From contig OX439042.1 in assembly GCA_949317995.1 (NCBI GenBank), positions 18,021,174-18,085,173 of the forward strand: a stretch of 64,000 nt of DNA, read 5' to 3'. Numbering within the stretch: position 1 is the stretch's first letter; each line of letters starts with the position of its first letter. This document shows, in pieces, positions 43,833 to 55,140 of the stretch. A program made the translations under genes and the position numbers. Source of the stretch: Acholoe squamosa (Eukaryota; Annelida; Polychaeta; Phyllodocida; Polynoidae). The notes beneath the pieces were generated by a model that was not told the DNA's origin, made no database searches, and worked only from the letters and a program-made list of their open reading frames with translations.

Positions 43833-44480
43833 TTAGTTCTTAATTTCGAGTTCCTTCATGTACTCACTTCTTCTGGCTTCGAATTCACTTCGCATGCCAG
43901 TCAGGTCCTCTTCCAGCTGAAGTTTTTCATGGAATACTTCATCTTTAGCTTTGACTAAGGTATTTAGGTTCTCGTTCAAAGTTACATAGGTTTCATTTAA
44001 CAACAGGACATCCAGTCGTTTAAATTCCTCACCTTCCGGTACCGCATAGGTTAAGTCGCCATCTATAGTGCTGTAATCTAATATTGGTAGTCCGGGTCTG
44101 GGTAATCTATAAGGTAGTTCTCCAAATGTTACCCTTTTTGGCATTGGTGCCGGATGTTCTGGATTAGTACTACCACTAACTTCGAACATCGAATTACTTA
44201 ACTCGTCAACAAGTGATTGTTGGCCTATTAAGTTACCCTGTCTCTGTATGGACTGTTCACGTCGTACAGAGTCTGGTAGATTTTCCTCACTATCATTATA
44301 GTGGGGTTCGGGATCTCTCCAAGATGCAGATTCCGCATCTTGGGAGTTTGAATGGGTTTGGAGCACTAATGATCCATTGCCATTCTCCTGGGCAACTAAT
44401 TGCCCTGCTGGGTTAGCTTCCACGAGGCTATCTAACCCATGTACTAGCCGTTCGGACGTTATAACGTCCGGGCTATACAC
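43833..44480 (-). CDS. Gypsy first ORF: N-terminal Gag with start of coiled coil
   Basis: 215 codons open from just inside the primer-binding site. No ATG occurs before the one near residue 98 (SMFEVSG), so the true initiation codon is not seen; it may be lost or supplied by splicing. Polar first half, then FKRLDVLLLNETYVTLNENL, VFHEKLQLEEDLTGMRSEFE, a coiled coil running to the stop at 43833. No homology recognised beyond position. Confidence 0.6.
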   Translation of the reverse strand: MYSPDVITSERLVHGLDSLVEANPAGQLVAQENGNGSLVLQTHSNSQDAESASWRDPEPHYNDSEENLPDSVRREQSIQRQGNLIGQQSLVDELSNSMFEVSGSTNPEHPAPMPKRVTFGELPYRLPRPGLPILDYSTIDGDLTYAVPEGEEFKRLDVLLLNETYVTLNENLNTLVKAKDEVFHEKLQLEEDLTGMRSEFEARRSEYMKELEIKN

Positions 44481-44492
44481 CAGAATTAACTG

Positions 44493-44504
44493 GTCACGGC
44501 ACCA
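44493..44504 (-). other. Primer-binding site, tRNA-His type
   Basis: Minus strand TGGTGCCGTGAC, one base inside the 5' LTR. It is complementary to GTCACGGCACCA, the 3' end typical of animal tRNA-His plus CCA. Confidence 0.75.
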
Positions 44505-44505
44505 G

Positions 44506-44879
44506 TGTAAGGGGTTGTGGCCTTACGGACCTGGGGGTTCGGGTCTTACGATTCGGAAAGAAAGAGTAAGACGGTGTTTCAAGTGTATGCCAACGGTTAG
44601 ATTTATTACTAATGCACACTCACGGCTACCCGATAGTATAGAAGGGGCAGCTAATAATGATTAATGGTGGTCTACATTCTTCGGAGGCCAGAAGGGCCTC
44701 TGACGTAGCGGCTGAGCCCTGGGCTTTATATAAGGACCCAGGTGTTCGTCGTCAGATGTCCCCACAGACCCGGATCGGTGCTGCCACCTATCCGGAACCT
44801 GAGGAACGTCCGACGACTTGACTCACCCGCCACGTCAGACGGTACCCAACTCTATGGTTAAACAATACGTACCTCTACA
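44506..44879 (-). repeat. 5' LTR of the gypsy element
   Basis: 374 bp, TGTAGAGG...CCCTTACA in element orientation. Contains TATA at 44724-44735 and AATAAA at 44602-44607, in promoter-to-poly(A) order. Confidence 0.95.
44724..44735 (-). promoter_or_regulatory. LTR TATA box
   Basis: Minus strand ccTTATATAAAG about 145 bp from the 5' edge of the LTR; the start of transcription would lie 25-30 bp further on, leaving AATAAA in the R/U5 part. Confidence 0.6.
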
Positions 44880-45125
44880 TCATGTATCACATACCAGTGA
44901 TACAGGTACAAACTGAGCACCATTTAAATATGTTCTGGAATATTATCCTAATAGATTCTACATATAAGCTTATCAATTCTGAGGATAAATAGGTTTGTTA
45001 CACATGCATTGTTTATTCTGCATATGCCTACTTTTTCTTATATTTTCCTACTTTTGTCCTACTTTTTGAAAGGTTGCAGTCCTACTTTTGTCCTACTTTT
45101 TCAAAGGGGTCTGCCGGACACCCTG

Positions 45126-47359
45126 GATACATAAATATATTTTATAACACCTGAGGCATCACGAGATCAGAGGTATACAGGTACACGTATCTTTATGTCT
45201 GTGACGAGATTTAACGACTGTGGTACAACTCTTTTTTGACGGGACATGAGAGTTGCTATCCTTACCGGGATGATCGTATCTCTAAGAATTCCCCTCAAGG
45301 TATGCCAATACTGTCAACATAGAGCCTGAAGGTATCGACTCATGACGTATAATCACATACCTAAATTGGACACTAGTTCTAATTAACTACTGAAGGGAAG
45401 ATGATAGACAGGTTTCGATATAGAAATACAGTAAAAACGATTATAATGTATCTAATTATTAAAGTGAGGGAAAGGTGTGCGGGCAAATAACATACTACAT
45501 GAGGTCATTTCATAAGAACTGCTGATTATTTGTGAACCCAAAAATTGCTATGTAAATCCTTTCATGGAGGGTCTACCTTTACTAAGTGTATATATTATAT
45601 ATACATACATTTCATTTGTCGCATATGTGAGTTAAACGATTAGAGGAGGGAGGCATAATGTATTTTTCATGTAAATTAAGATATAAGTTAATGGTCACCT
45701 GTTCCCGGTGGATCGTATTAACATAATGACTCTTTTTATTGCTCCATAGATAAATATAGTACTTGTATTGACTGTGTGTCTAAAAGGTTGGCATTTGATT
45801 AGTGGGGGCAGTGGTCCTGGTCTTTATAATTAATTCCCTTGTTACCATGATATTCGCAATATTTGCTGCGATAAGAAATGCTCGTGCCACCTGTCAACGG
45901 AACACCCTTTTCCCTTGTAGGTTGTAAGAAATGGTCTAGAGAAAAGGTCACGATCGCTGAGCAAATTCCGATCCGCCTACTGTATCAAGTACACACTCTG
46001 AGGTCATTCGATCATTTATCTCATAGATTCGATCACTCATAGACTAGATATGATCATGCACTGCTGTTTGAATTGAATTGAAATTTCATTGACTAAATAT
46101 TCTCGTATCGCTGGTATGTTTTAATAGTGTAAAAGCTAAGTTGTCAACCAGGCGCACATGTGCACCAGTGTAATGCGTCTCAAAACATATAAAGCAAAAT
46201 ACTATCAATAGATAGACAGAACCATAAGCTCATATTATGTAGGCCAGGTTTCAAATCCATGGACTATTCAGTTATTTGTATTTTGAGTTGTACTAAGCAA
46301 TCAAACAAGCAAGCAGTTAGCACCCTTAGCGGGGGAACCTGAGACCAAAATCTGGTCATTATAGTGTTGTTCATTCAAAAACCTCGCATATAAGATGCAC
46401 CCCTGACGAGGCCTAGAAGGACCTAATACAAAGGTATCACATCCCCAATCAGTGCCACCATACTAGGAACACACTATAATACTCTGGTCATGTCAGTTAC
46501 AGAGTAGAGATGTACATACATCAGCAGAGCTCTATAGAAGGCAGATGGTTATTATTAATAACCACCAGCTACCTGGAAACACAGGTGCTGGAGGAGGTCT
46601 CCTCAGTTGTCATTTTTATCTGATTGACTAGACGTAAATCAGATACTTACTTCTATCAAAACCTTACCATTTTTTGCCGATACAATGTCTCTATGAACAT
46701 TGCATAGGTGGTACATTATAGGACAGTGGAGCCTCTATAATCTATGGAACAGACATGAGACAGGCTATATTCCGAAGGCTAGCAGCAGGTTATTTATCCA
46801 TAGGAACAGAGTATTGATGTTGTCACACCTCCTAGTAACCCTAAACGATTTAACAGGCCACCTACATATATGTACAACTATACATAAGCCTTATTACCAT
46901 AAGTCTGGTATGATGCATTAATTTACTTTGTTTAAAGGGTTAGTGATTTCTCACCTTGAAACAAACAAACAGATTAGTCTTCGAGCCTGCCCACACCATT
47001 AACCCCCACAGGGGCACTTACATATTATATGCATAAACTATATATAAGTCATGGCCATGGTACATGGAAGTCAATCAGAACTTGTGCCTTTGGCACAGAC
47101 TTAGACATTTTCTACTCAGGTAAGTTAATGAGCATCATGTCCACTCACCCCTCACCTGACATCTTCTACAGGTGTAATCATTATAAGATACACCTGGGTG
47201 GGCATTGACAACAACAAACTGTTTTACACATAACAAGAAGCATTGTGTCTGAAACGCCCTGCCAGAACTAGAGCTGATAAAAAAAACCTCTTCCCTATCT
47301 GAAGGTGTCGACAACAGTTTTATCTGATGAGTCCTATTTAAAGTAGTTCAGAAATTGGA
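45126..47359. other. No gene seen
   Basis: AT-rich. Contains a short S2-like fragment (catagattcgatcactcatag near 46022) and a short FB-like fragment (cgcatataagatgcaccc near 46385). A 73-codon plus ORF at 46700 has no motif. Confidence 0.4.
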
Positions 47360-47727
47360 ACTATGTGAAGTGGGGACCTTCATGAGAGGGCATGAAGGAG
47401 CAGAATAAATTCTTTGGGAGTCCATGAAGGAGCAGTCCCCTTCCATACTAACAGTGGGCATACTGGATTCATAAAAGGTGACAAACTCGAGATTTCTTGT
47501 GACATGAGGTAAGCATGTTGGCAGATGGTGTACATATGCACAGGCCCAGGCCTAGGGCCTAAATGCTTCTCTTTTTTTCATGGGCTTCCCCCTCAGTGAA
47601 CCACGCTTGAGTACACCCGGACCAGAATGCAGTAGAAAAGCAGCACTAAATCAGTTGGGAAACAGTGTGGTGTGGCAGTAGTTATTTAGTGTGAAGGCAG
47701 CATCAGAAACAGTATTGTATCAGCATC

Positions 47728-48866
47728 TACCGTAATCTCCCGCGTATAAGACGCGTCCTCTATGCCAAACAAATGCCTTGTGCGTCTTAAAGGATTTCTT
47801 CAAGTTGGGGGTGCGTCTTATACGCGGGGTTTTCCAACATCTCATTTGGGAAAATGCGCCGATGACAGCTTGAACTCATAGCGCCAGCACCGCGGCAGAC
47901 CGGGAGGTGTAGATTTGCTCGGCGGGTTTGACGCCGACCGTGTGCCGATGACAGCATAGACTCAACAGGTTGACAATGCGGTGTGGCTTGCCGGGGTGTA
48001 GGGAACACGTGGGCCGATGACAGCATCGACTCATAGCGCTAGCGCCGCGGCAGACCGGGAGGTGTAGATTTGCTCGGCGGGTTTGACGCCGACCGTGTGC
48101 CGATGACAGCTTGAACTCATATAGCCAGCACCGCGGCAGCGGTGTACAGGCGTTCGGCGGGTTTAACGCCGACCGTGTGGCGATGACAGCATAGACTCAA
48201 CAGGTTGACAATGCGGTGTGGCTTGCCGGGGTGTAGGGAACACGTGGGCCGATGACAGCATCGACTCATAGCGCTAGCGCCGCGGCAGACCGGGAGGTGT
48301 AGATTTGCTCGGCGGGTTTGACGCCGACCGTGTGCCGATGACAGCTTGAACTCATATAGCCAGCACCGCGGCAGCGGTGTACAGGCGCTCGGCGGGTTTG
48401 ACGCCGACCATGTGCCGATGACAGCTTGAACTCATATAGCCAGCACCGCGGCAGCGGTGTACAGGCGCTCGGCGGGTTTGACGCCGACCGTGTGCCGATG
48501 ACAGCTTGAACTCATATAGCCAGCAGCGCGGCAGACCGGGAGGTGTCGACGGGCGCTCGGCGGGTTTGACGCCGACCGTGTGCCGATGACAGCTTGACAG
48601 CAGCGTGGCAGACCGGGAATGGTCCGCACGCCTGCCGGGGTGTAGGGAATGTATGGGCCGATGACAGCATAGACTCATAGAGGGGTGGGGGGGGTGCGTC
48701 CTATACACGAACCCCCCCCCCCCCTGCTGAGTTGGGGGGGCGTCTTCTACGGGCGATTCAGAGGGGTTGGATGCGTCCTCTACGCGAACCGCAAACCGTG
48801 AGCATACCGTGAGTTTGGGGAGCGTCTTCTACGCTTACCGCGTCTTCTACGCGGGAGATTACGGTA
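47728..48866. mobile_element. Foldback element, family FB, with satellite core
   Basis: Ends taccgtaatctcccgcgtat and the complement of taccgtaatctcccgcgtag; more gcgtcttata/cgtcttctacgc motifs lie just inside. The interior has been filled by the GC-rich array at 47858-48670. Confidence 0.75.
47858..48670. repeat. GC-rich higher-order satellite
   Basis: gccgatgacagc recurs at 47858, 47944, 48013, 48099, 48179, 48248, 48334, 48414, 48494, 48582 and 48657: spacings 86, 69, 86, 80, 69, 86, 80, 80, 88, 75. Three unit types (cggcagaccggg, caacaggttgacaatgcgg, cggcagcggtgtacagg) alternate, a small higher-order structure. Minus-strand ORFs here are repeat artefacts. Confidence 0.85.
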
Positions 48867-49128
48867 CTGGCATTCTACTGTTCAGTACCAGAGAACTTGC
48901 AGCATAGGTACAGTAGTAGCATCAGCAGCATGCAAGCAGTATTGAATCAGTTGTCCCAATTATGTAAATTAGATGGCAGCAGTTGAACAGTATTTACTTA
49001 TTCAATGTTGCATGACTATATATGGGACTGGGGCAGTGTTCAATCAGCACTACTGCTGGGGGGGGGGGAGGTTGAAGAATAAAAGAAGCAGCCGCTGTTC
49101 TAGTACTGGCACTACCAATGCCTCTCTA

Positions 49129-49206
49129 GGGGGTCCTTGCTGGATTTGAACTGGGGATCTTTGGATTACTCTACCCACGCATTAGCCCACTCAGCCATCT
49201 CCCCAT
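49129..49206 (-). repeat. tRNA-Ser/Leu-like relic or SINE head
   Basis: Minus strand: GGGGAGATGGCTGAGTGGGC (A-box region) and, 45 bp later, AGTTCAAATCC (B box), ending GGACCCCC. The acceptor stem pairs only partly and the variable arm is poor, so I treat it as a pseudogene or SINE head, not a working tRNA. Confidence 0.4.
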
Positions 49207-50260
49207 CTGCTATGAGGAGCTGTCATTACTTCCTAGTACTGCATGTAACTCATGTAGGAGGGGCCTAGGGCAGTATTGATTCAGTAGCACTGGGTAACTC
49301 TTACCATAGCAAAAGGGTAAGAGTAGACATATCTATAGAGTGCTGCTATAGTATAATGCCTTTCAGTTTACTGATGTTAAGGTGATGAGACAAGCACTTT
49401 GTAATTATCAATGATACATGTATACTATGTAAAAAAAAGTGTCATGATGGGGACCAAAAGAATAGTTGGTGATCTAAATATTTGTGCCCTATATGAAGTC
49501 TGTGAGTAATTCCTCACTTTCATACACCCCAACATCCATGTGTACTGGCACTGAATAAGATATTCATATGCAAAGGGGTGAAATATGCTTGTCAGCACAA
49601 ACACTGGATAGTTTCGTTATTACTTTACTGAATCCTTTGATTGTTGTTCACAACCATCCTGACATTCACACTATGGACTGTCTTAGAAGCATCAGGTAAA
49701 TGAATGGACAGAGTCATATCAGTAGACGGTCAGTAGACTACTGTATCTATGCTGCTGCACAGAGTGTATAATTTCTGGTATCTATTAACATTCAGTTGAG
49801 AGTCAGTAGACTACTGATTCTAGCCTGAAATGCAGTGCATATTCAGTTGATAGTCAGTACACTACTGAGTCTAGACTGAAAATGCAGTGTAGAGTCAGCT
49901 GTTTTGGAAGTATTTCAGCAGTACCTACTGCAATATGCAGTTGTTGATCAGCATATTCTCAGTAGCCACTGATAGGAGAAGTAGATACTGCCTTCTGGTC
50001 CGGGTGATCAAAGACTGTGATTTGTCTGGCCCTGATCAGTGGGACCAGGCAAAAAGAACACTTGCTATCCTTCGAGAAGAGTAGCGGAATGAAGTCCCGG
50101 TTGCGGTTTTCCTCCCCCCTCCTCATAGACTTGATCATTCATCTTATAAGATTCGGTCATCCATAGATGCGATCACCACTGTAATGTCTGGCTGCTTTGG
50201 ACAAGCAGCTTTTAGATACCTGTCCAGACTGAGAAAGAAAGGACTCCATGTTCGTAAACT

Positions 50261-50689
50261 AATGATGCTGTTCCATGAAGTGGGGGTACAATCAGACAAT
50301 CAAACTTTGCACCTACAAACTGCACCTAATAAGTAGAAATTTAAGTCCCTACTGAAGAAATTCCTCAGTACAAATTTGAAGGGCAAGAGGCTGCTATGCT
50401 GGGTAGACGCTTGAAGCCGGACTAATATTAAATGACTCAGTTTGAGTCTTATCACATCTATACCCCGCACAACAGAAGCCTGACCCTTTGTTCCATCCCT
50501 GGATCCTACTGAAATTGGATGAGTGTGTCAATGGACTATTCTGGGTATTATTAATATTTTTCACATTCACTAGTTTCTTCGCCATATAAAGCCTAAGCTC
50601 TGCTCACGATCCACACTCAACAATCTCCTGTATTCCCCAACAGGAACCAGGATCCATAAGTTATCACGAACCCACTTCCTCCATGAGAC
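50261..50689. other. No gene seen
   Basis: Short minus-strand ORFs only; no feature supported. Confidence 0.35.
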
Positions 50690-51175
50690 TCTGTGACATA
50701 AGGTACACGGATGTAATAACATTCCAATCATATCTACACCCACACAGCCCTGCTGGAGGATGTGGGATCCACCTGTGGAGCCATATTTGGAATGAGAGGA
50801 TATTTCACAATCTCCTCTCAATCCTCATTAACATGATTAACCTACAGGTGGCAATCTCTCTCTATGACACGTGTCTCTAGTTTATTGAACCACGTGTATA
50901 GAATATTTCGCAATACTGTGAGCTGCTCAGGCCCTTGATATAAAAGGCAGCTTGAGCAGCTCCCAATCATATCTCCCAACTTACACCTTACACCTATACC
51001 TAGAACCTACGACAGGTTGAGCTATAGGATCAGAGGCAGAGCTTGGATATTGGCGAGTGTTATCATTGTTACCACCTTTATGAAACACTCATGTCAGCTA
51101 TGCAATAAAAGGATCAAATGAACTTCTCTGGATTTCGTGTATATTCACTTCACCACTTGTAACCATCCGTTGACA
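50690..51175 (+). repeat. Solo LTR related to the 22-kb element
   Basis: 50917-51175 (tgtgagctgctc ... ccgttgaca) are clearly homologous to the complement of 21851-22128, with TATAAAAG at 50939 and AATAAAAGG near 51104. Weaker similarity extends upstream to about 50690. No primer-binding site follows, so it is solo. Target duplication not identified. Confidence 0.55.
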
Positions 51176-51262
51176 AGTGTGTTGAAGTTGAACATTGCAG
51201 CGACTTTAAGCCTTTGTATGTTTATATTTGTATATATCAGAGATGCCAGACCATCTCTCTTC

Positions 51263-51434
51263 CGGGCTTCCCTAGCCCACTTAAAAGGGTCTATTTCTCT
51301 TCTTTACTATCCCCTTGGATGTGTGTGGTGCACATATGTCCGGGCACTGACACATTCCTCTGTGAAATTGTGTAATCGCCATGAATATGACCTTAGCTGT
51401 CGAAATGGCGTTAAACATCTATTACTCACTCACT
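51263..51434 (+). mobile_element. SINE, family S1a
   Basis: Full-length S1a with target duplication ccatctctcttc at 51251-51262 and 51435-51446. Confidence 0.88.
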
Positions 51435-51446
51435 CCATCTCTCTTC

Positions 51447-51871
51447 AGGGGTCCCTAAAATTTAGACTTCAGTGCAGTTTTATGTATTCAGAAGTATTTC
51501 CACTTGTGAAGCGTTCGAGGGCCCTAGAATTTTCAGATGTTGGACCAACACCCAACTGAAACCTCTGGTATATTAGTTGCTTCGTTTTCTTCACCTCATC
51601 TGTTTATGTCATTCATGTTATATTTGTTCTCAGTGTCGCACTCTTTTGCGACCTAAAAAATCAGCTCACTTCTTGTTCCCCCACCCCCCTTCATATTGCT
51701 ACATGTATTTCCCCGCTAGTTAGGGATTAGTTTTCAGGTGGGCTGAAAATATTCAGGGGAAGATCACTTCATCCATGTTGTGAAATGGTTGCTAAATAGA
51801 AATAAAGAAAAACTTTGCCTGGAACAAAAAGTCTGACTTGAAGTAATCTCTAAACATGGCACCTAGTTGCT
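51447..51871. other. No gene seen
   Basis: No ORF or repeat supported. Confidence 0.4.
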
Positions 51872-51883
51872 AAGAGAGCAGGA

Positions 51884-52165
51884 GTGAGTGAGTGAGTAAT
51901 GGTTGTTTAACGCCAAGCCGACAGCTAAGGTCATATTCATGGCGGAAAAAGTACATTAGACATCACGTCACAAAGGAATACATGTGCCTGTGCCCGTGCA
52001 TATGGACACCAGACACATGTAAGAAAGAGGGGACAGGAAAGAGGAGATTCAAGGAACGAATATGTGCCAGTGCCCGCGCATATGGACACCACCCACACTC
52101 AGAGAGGATAGAAAAGCAAGACATAGACCCCTTTTAAAGATGGCCTGGGGCTGGGGAGGCCCGCA
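51884..52165 (-). mobile_element. SINE, family S1a, with internal duplication
   Basis: Minus-orientation S1a, longer than usual (282 bp) because the gtgcccgtgcatatggacacc block occurs twice (about 51985 and 52065). Target duplication aagagagcagga at 51872-51883 and 52166-52177. Confidence 0.85.
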
Positions 52166-52177
52166 AAGAGAGCAGGA

Positions 52178-52838
52178 AATATAAAGATAACATGGAGTAT
52201 GGCCAGGAGGGATGGTGCATATCAAAGTGATTTACAGGAGAGAAAATGGGACAGAAAGAGTTGAAAAGTAGTTGACAATAGTGGTATACTATAGATGTCT
52301 GTGGTAACCATGCATGGACAGACGTTAGCTACTTTGAGGGTATTATTTTATTTTGCCGCAATGCAGTTAATGTTGACATGATTAACCTTAATGTTTGAAT
52401 CTGGCATTGAGCAACATTAATCTATAAACAAGAATGTTGGGTCTCTGCCTATAAACTACGCATATTTGTGGAAGGCTAACAAATGATACAATCAAACATT
52501 GCCATGCGTTGGAAGTTTAACATGACGAAACCGGAGGCCAAGAGCTTTTGATAGGTCCTTTCTGCATGTACCTGTATAGTGGACAGAAAGTGATATGTGC
52601 AATAATAAAAGTAATATCCACTAGCTCCATATTCTGAGTGCCACCCTGGCTGGCACGACTTGGTAAGTAAAAACTGGAGCAGGTATGTTTTATACCTCTC
52701 CTGCCAGGATGTGCCAACAGTAAAACTATAGCGTGCATCATACTATGGAATCATGTGTGCCATCTATAGCTATCTATCTGCGTGTACTTATTATATGAAA
52801 GAAATTTATCTCTGTGCACTCGCTGGGTTGGTTTCAGA
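52178..52838. other. No gene seen
   Basis: AT-rich; may include the 5' untranslated part of the LINE that follows. Confidence 0.35.
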
Positions 52839-53678
52839 ACATCGCCACTGTGCCTTCCTCTCATCAGCTGCTAAGGGTATAAACTTTGTGCATTTGAATT
52901 GTAGAAGTATGCACCCTAAATTTATGGAAATTAAACATACTTTTAATGAATTTGAAATCATTACTTTCTCTGAGTCTTGGCTGACTAGTCAATATGAGTA
53001 ATGACGCTGTCCTCTTGGCTTAGCCACATAAGAATTTTCATAGAATTGACAGACCTGATAGGGTGGGTGGTGGGCTTATCTGCTACCTGTCAAACCGTTT
53101 TTTTTTCTCACTCATCTAAACTCTATGAGCATAGTATTATATCTCCTGATATAGAATGTCTAGTGGTGAAAGTCACTGTTCCTAATAACAAAGCAGTGAC
53201 AATACTCACAGTTTATAACCCCCCCCCCCCTCAAAGGGGACGTGGAGCTTTTTATTGATCATCTCACTGCTATTCTTAAAAAGACAAGGTGAAACCTGGA
53301 TTTTAGGTGATTTTAACGTTAATTTCATGGATCATTCAGACAAAGAAACAATTGCCGTTAAGGACTTCTGTAGGTATTTTCATCTCATGTGGCTCATCCA
53401 AGAGGTAACGCGCCCCAATCCAAAGGGTGGTCCAGGGTCATGTATAGATAACATTTTGACAAACTCCAACTATGTAGCTGCTTCTACAGTGGATGCCTTC
53501 ATCAGCTATCACTTGCCGGTGACAGCTGTTAGAAAGAAAGGTAGAGAAGGTTATAACAAAATTGAAATTACTAGCAGAACATACTCAAAATATAATAGGG
53601 ATGCTTTGGCTGAATCTCTCCTCTGTAAAGACTGGTCTACTTTTTACAGGACAACAGATGTAAATCTTCTTTGGGACC
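52839..53678 (+). pseudogene. LINE APE endonuclease fragments
   Basis: Three frames carry the domain: NFVHLNCRSMHPKFMEIKHT and FSESWLTSQ, then VYNPPPP, then ETWILGDFNVNFMDHSD (the GDFN motif), PGSCIDNILTNS and AFISYHLPV where SDHxPV is usual. This is the AP-like endonuclease that nicks target DNA for reverse transcription. The frame changes near 53000 and 53255, and the His motif is altered. Confidence 0.8.
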
Positions 53679-54387
53679 TGGGTTCTGTTTCATAAAGTTT
53701 AAGAACCAGTTCTTGTCAAAATCGTGTTTCAGAACTAGGTTTCATAAAAAATCAGAACAACATTCATGAAAACATGAAGCAGTTCTTGAGACTTCATGAA
53801 GTGGTTCTTGAGCCTTCCTGAAGTCCTTCTTGTTTTCAAACTTGTCAGATTTACAAGTTTAAGGACAACTTGTTCTTGAATTCTTCTATGTTAAAAAAAA
53901 CACATACTATACCTTCTTTAGTGATTTATTTTGGTCATATAAACCATGAATTATACAGAATAGTTAAGATTGTCTTCCTAGGTATATGTTAACAGAGTTT
54001 TTTTGCGTTAGTACATAAAATGTCATACCAAACATGAAACATGAAGTGCTTCTTGAAAACATGAAGTGCTTCTTGAAAACATGAAGCCCTTCAGGTTTTC
54101 AGAATCAATGGCTATTTCTGTTATACATTGACTATTGACTGACATATTGTGAGTAAATAATGACATGTATTGATAATTGCTGACATTCAGTGACCTAAGT
54201 ACTGATGTATATTGACTAATTGCTGACAAATAGTGAGTAATTACTAACATATATTGACTAATTGCTGATATTTAGTCACTAAGTACTGACATATATGCCA
54301 GTACTTAGTCATTATACGAGGACGCTAGGGGTCGAGAGGGTGCAGCAAAGCTGCAAGACCACTTTCATGAGGGGTTTAGGAGTTTCT

Positions 54388-54900
54388 GGGCATGATGCAC
54401 CAATGAATCAATGCCTATTTCTCAGCTGTTTATTGACAGATTTCAAAGAGTATTATATCGATTTTAATGTTTTTATGCATACTGATTCTATTTTTTCAAC
54501 TTATAGACCCATGTTCCTGATACTTGTTGAGTTAGAGTGCATCATGCCAGGCAAAGCATGATGCACAAATGAATCAATGCCCATTATTCTGTAGTTTATT
54601 AGCAGATTTGGACATGTAATATATCGATTTCAAGATTTTCAACCATGCCAATTCCATTTTTTTAACTTTAAGATACATATTCCTGATGGATTCTGAGATA
54701 GAGTGCATCATGCCAATCTGGGCATGATGCACCAATGAATCAACCCACATTTTCTCTGCTGTTTACCAATAGATTTCAAAGTGTAATATATCAATTTTAA
54801 GGTTTTCCACCATGCCAATTCCATTTCTCAAACTTTTACATGCATATTCCTGATTGATTCAGAGATAGAGTGCATCATGCCAATCTGGGCATGATGCACT
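54388..54900. repeat. 166-bp tandem repeat, three units
   Basis: gggcatgatgcaccaatgaa or a variant occurs at 54388, 54555, 54720 and 54888. Each junction forms a near-perfect hairpin gtgcatcatgcc...ggcatgatgcac. Confidence 0.8.
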
Positions 54901-55140
54901 CTCAAACTTTTACATCAGTTATTACTCACTATTTGTTAGCAATTAGTCAATATAATGTCAGTAATTACTCACTATTTGTCAGCAATTAGTCAATATATGT
55001 CAGTACTTACTCAGTGAGTTGCTGACAAATAGTGAGTAATTACTGATATATATTGACTAATTTCTGACAAAGAGTGAGTAATTACTGATGTATATTGAAT
55101 AATTTCTGACAAATTATGAGCAATTACTGACATATTGAGA

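Larger units (their letters stand above)
33020..44879 (-). mobile_element. Ty3/gypsy LTR retrotransposon, 11.86 kb
   Basis: Two 374-bp LTRs (TG...CA), target duplication TCAT (33016-33019, 44880-44883), primer-binding site, polypurine tract and gag-protease-RT-RNase H-integrase order define Ty3/gypsy. It is longer than most relatives because of extra N-terminal Gag ORFs, a 769-codon 3' ORF and a 1.2-kb AT-rich 3' untranslated region (33404-34575). The LTRs differ at four positions (about 1.1%), implying a fairly recent insertion, yet gag-pol is split by frame breaks. Confidence 0.95.
30934..45125 (+). mobile_element. TIR DNA transposon, copy B (hAT-like, tentative), with inserted gypsy
   Basis: Ends CAGGGTGTCCGGC (30934) and GCCGGACACCCTG (ending 45125), a perfect 13-bp inverted repeat, with subterminal tcctactttttc repeats at both ends. 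The 6-bp duplication GATACA flanks it (30928-30933, 45126-45131). Without the LTR element (33020-44879) and its duplication it is about 2.3 kb and encodes the short zinc-finger ORF at 31962. Too short for a full transposase, hence non-autonomous. Confidence 0.8.
47614..50006. mobile_element. 2.4-kb TIR element inside S2 copy 3
   Basis: Ends CACCCGGACCAGAATGCAGT and the complement of CACCCGGACCAGAAGGCAGT. The empty site is read from S2 copies 1 and 2 (gtctgagtgatcaaag). No transposase ORF. The right part has agtagactactg/cagtcagtag motifs (49720-49980). It contains the foldback element 47728-48866. No clear target duplication. Confidence 0.7.
47360..50260 (+). mobile_element. AAAC-tailed retroposon, family S2, copy 3, split
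   Basis: 47360-47613 match the first half of S2 (gtggggaccttcatgagagg, ccccctcagtgaaccacgc) and 50007-50260 the second half (gatcaaagactgtgatttgt, ctggccctgatcagtgggacc). The two halves are separated by the TIR element 47614-50006. More diverged than copies 1 and 2; no tail or target duplication retained. Confidence 0.7.

Noticed and set aside
48352-48708. 118-codon Cys/His-rich ORF
   Set aside because: Translation of the GC-rich satellite.
49129-49206. Functional tRNA-Ser gene
   Set aside because: Acceptor stem and variable arm do not pair; kept only as a relic.
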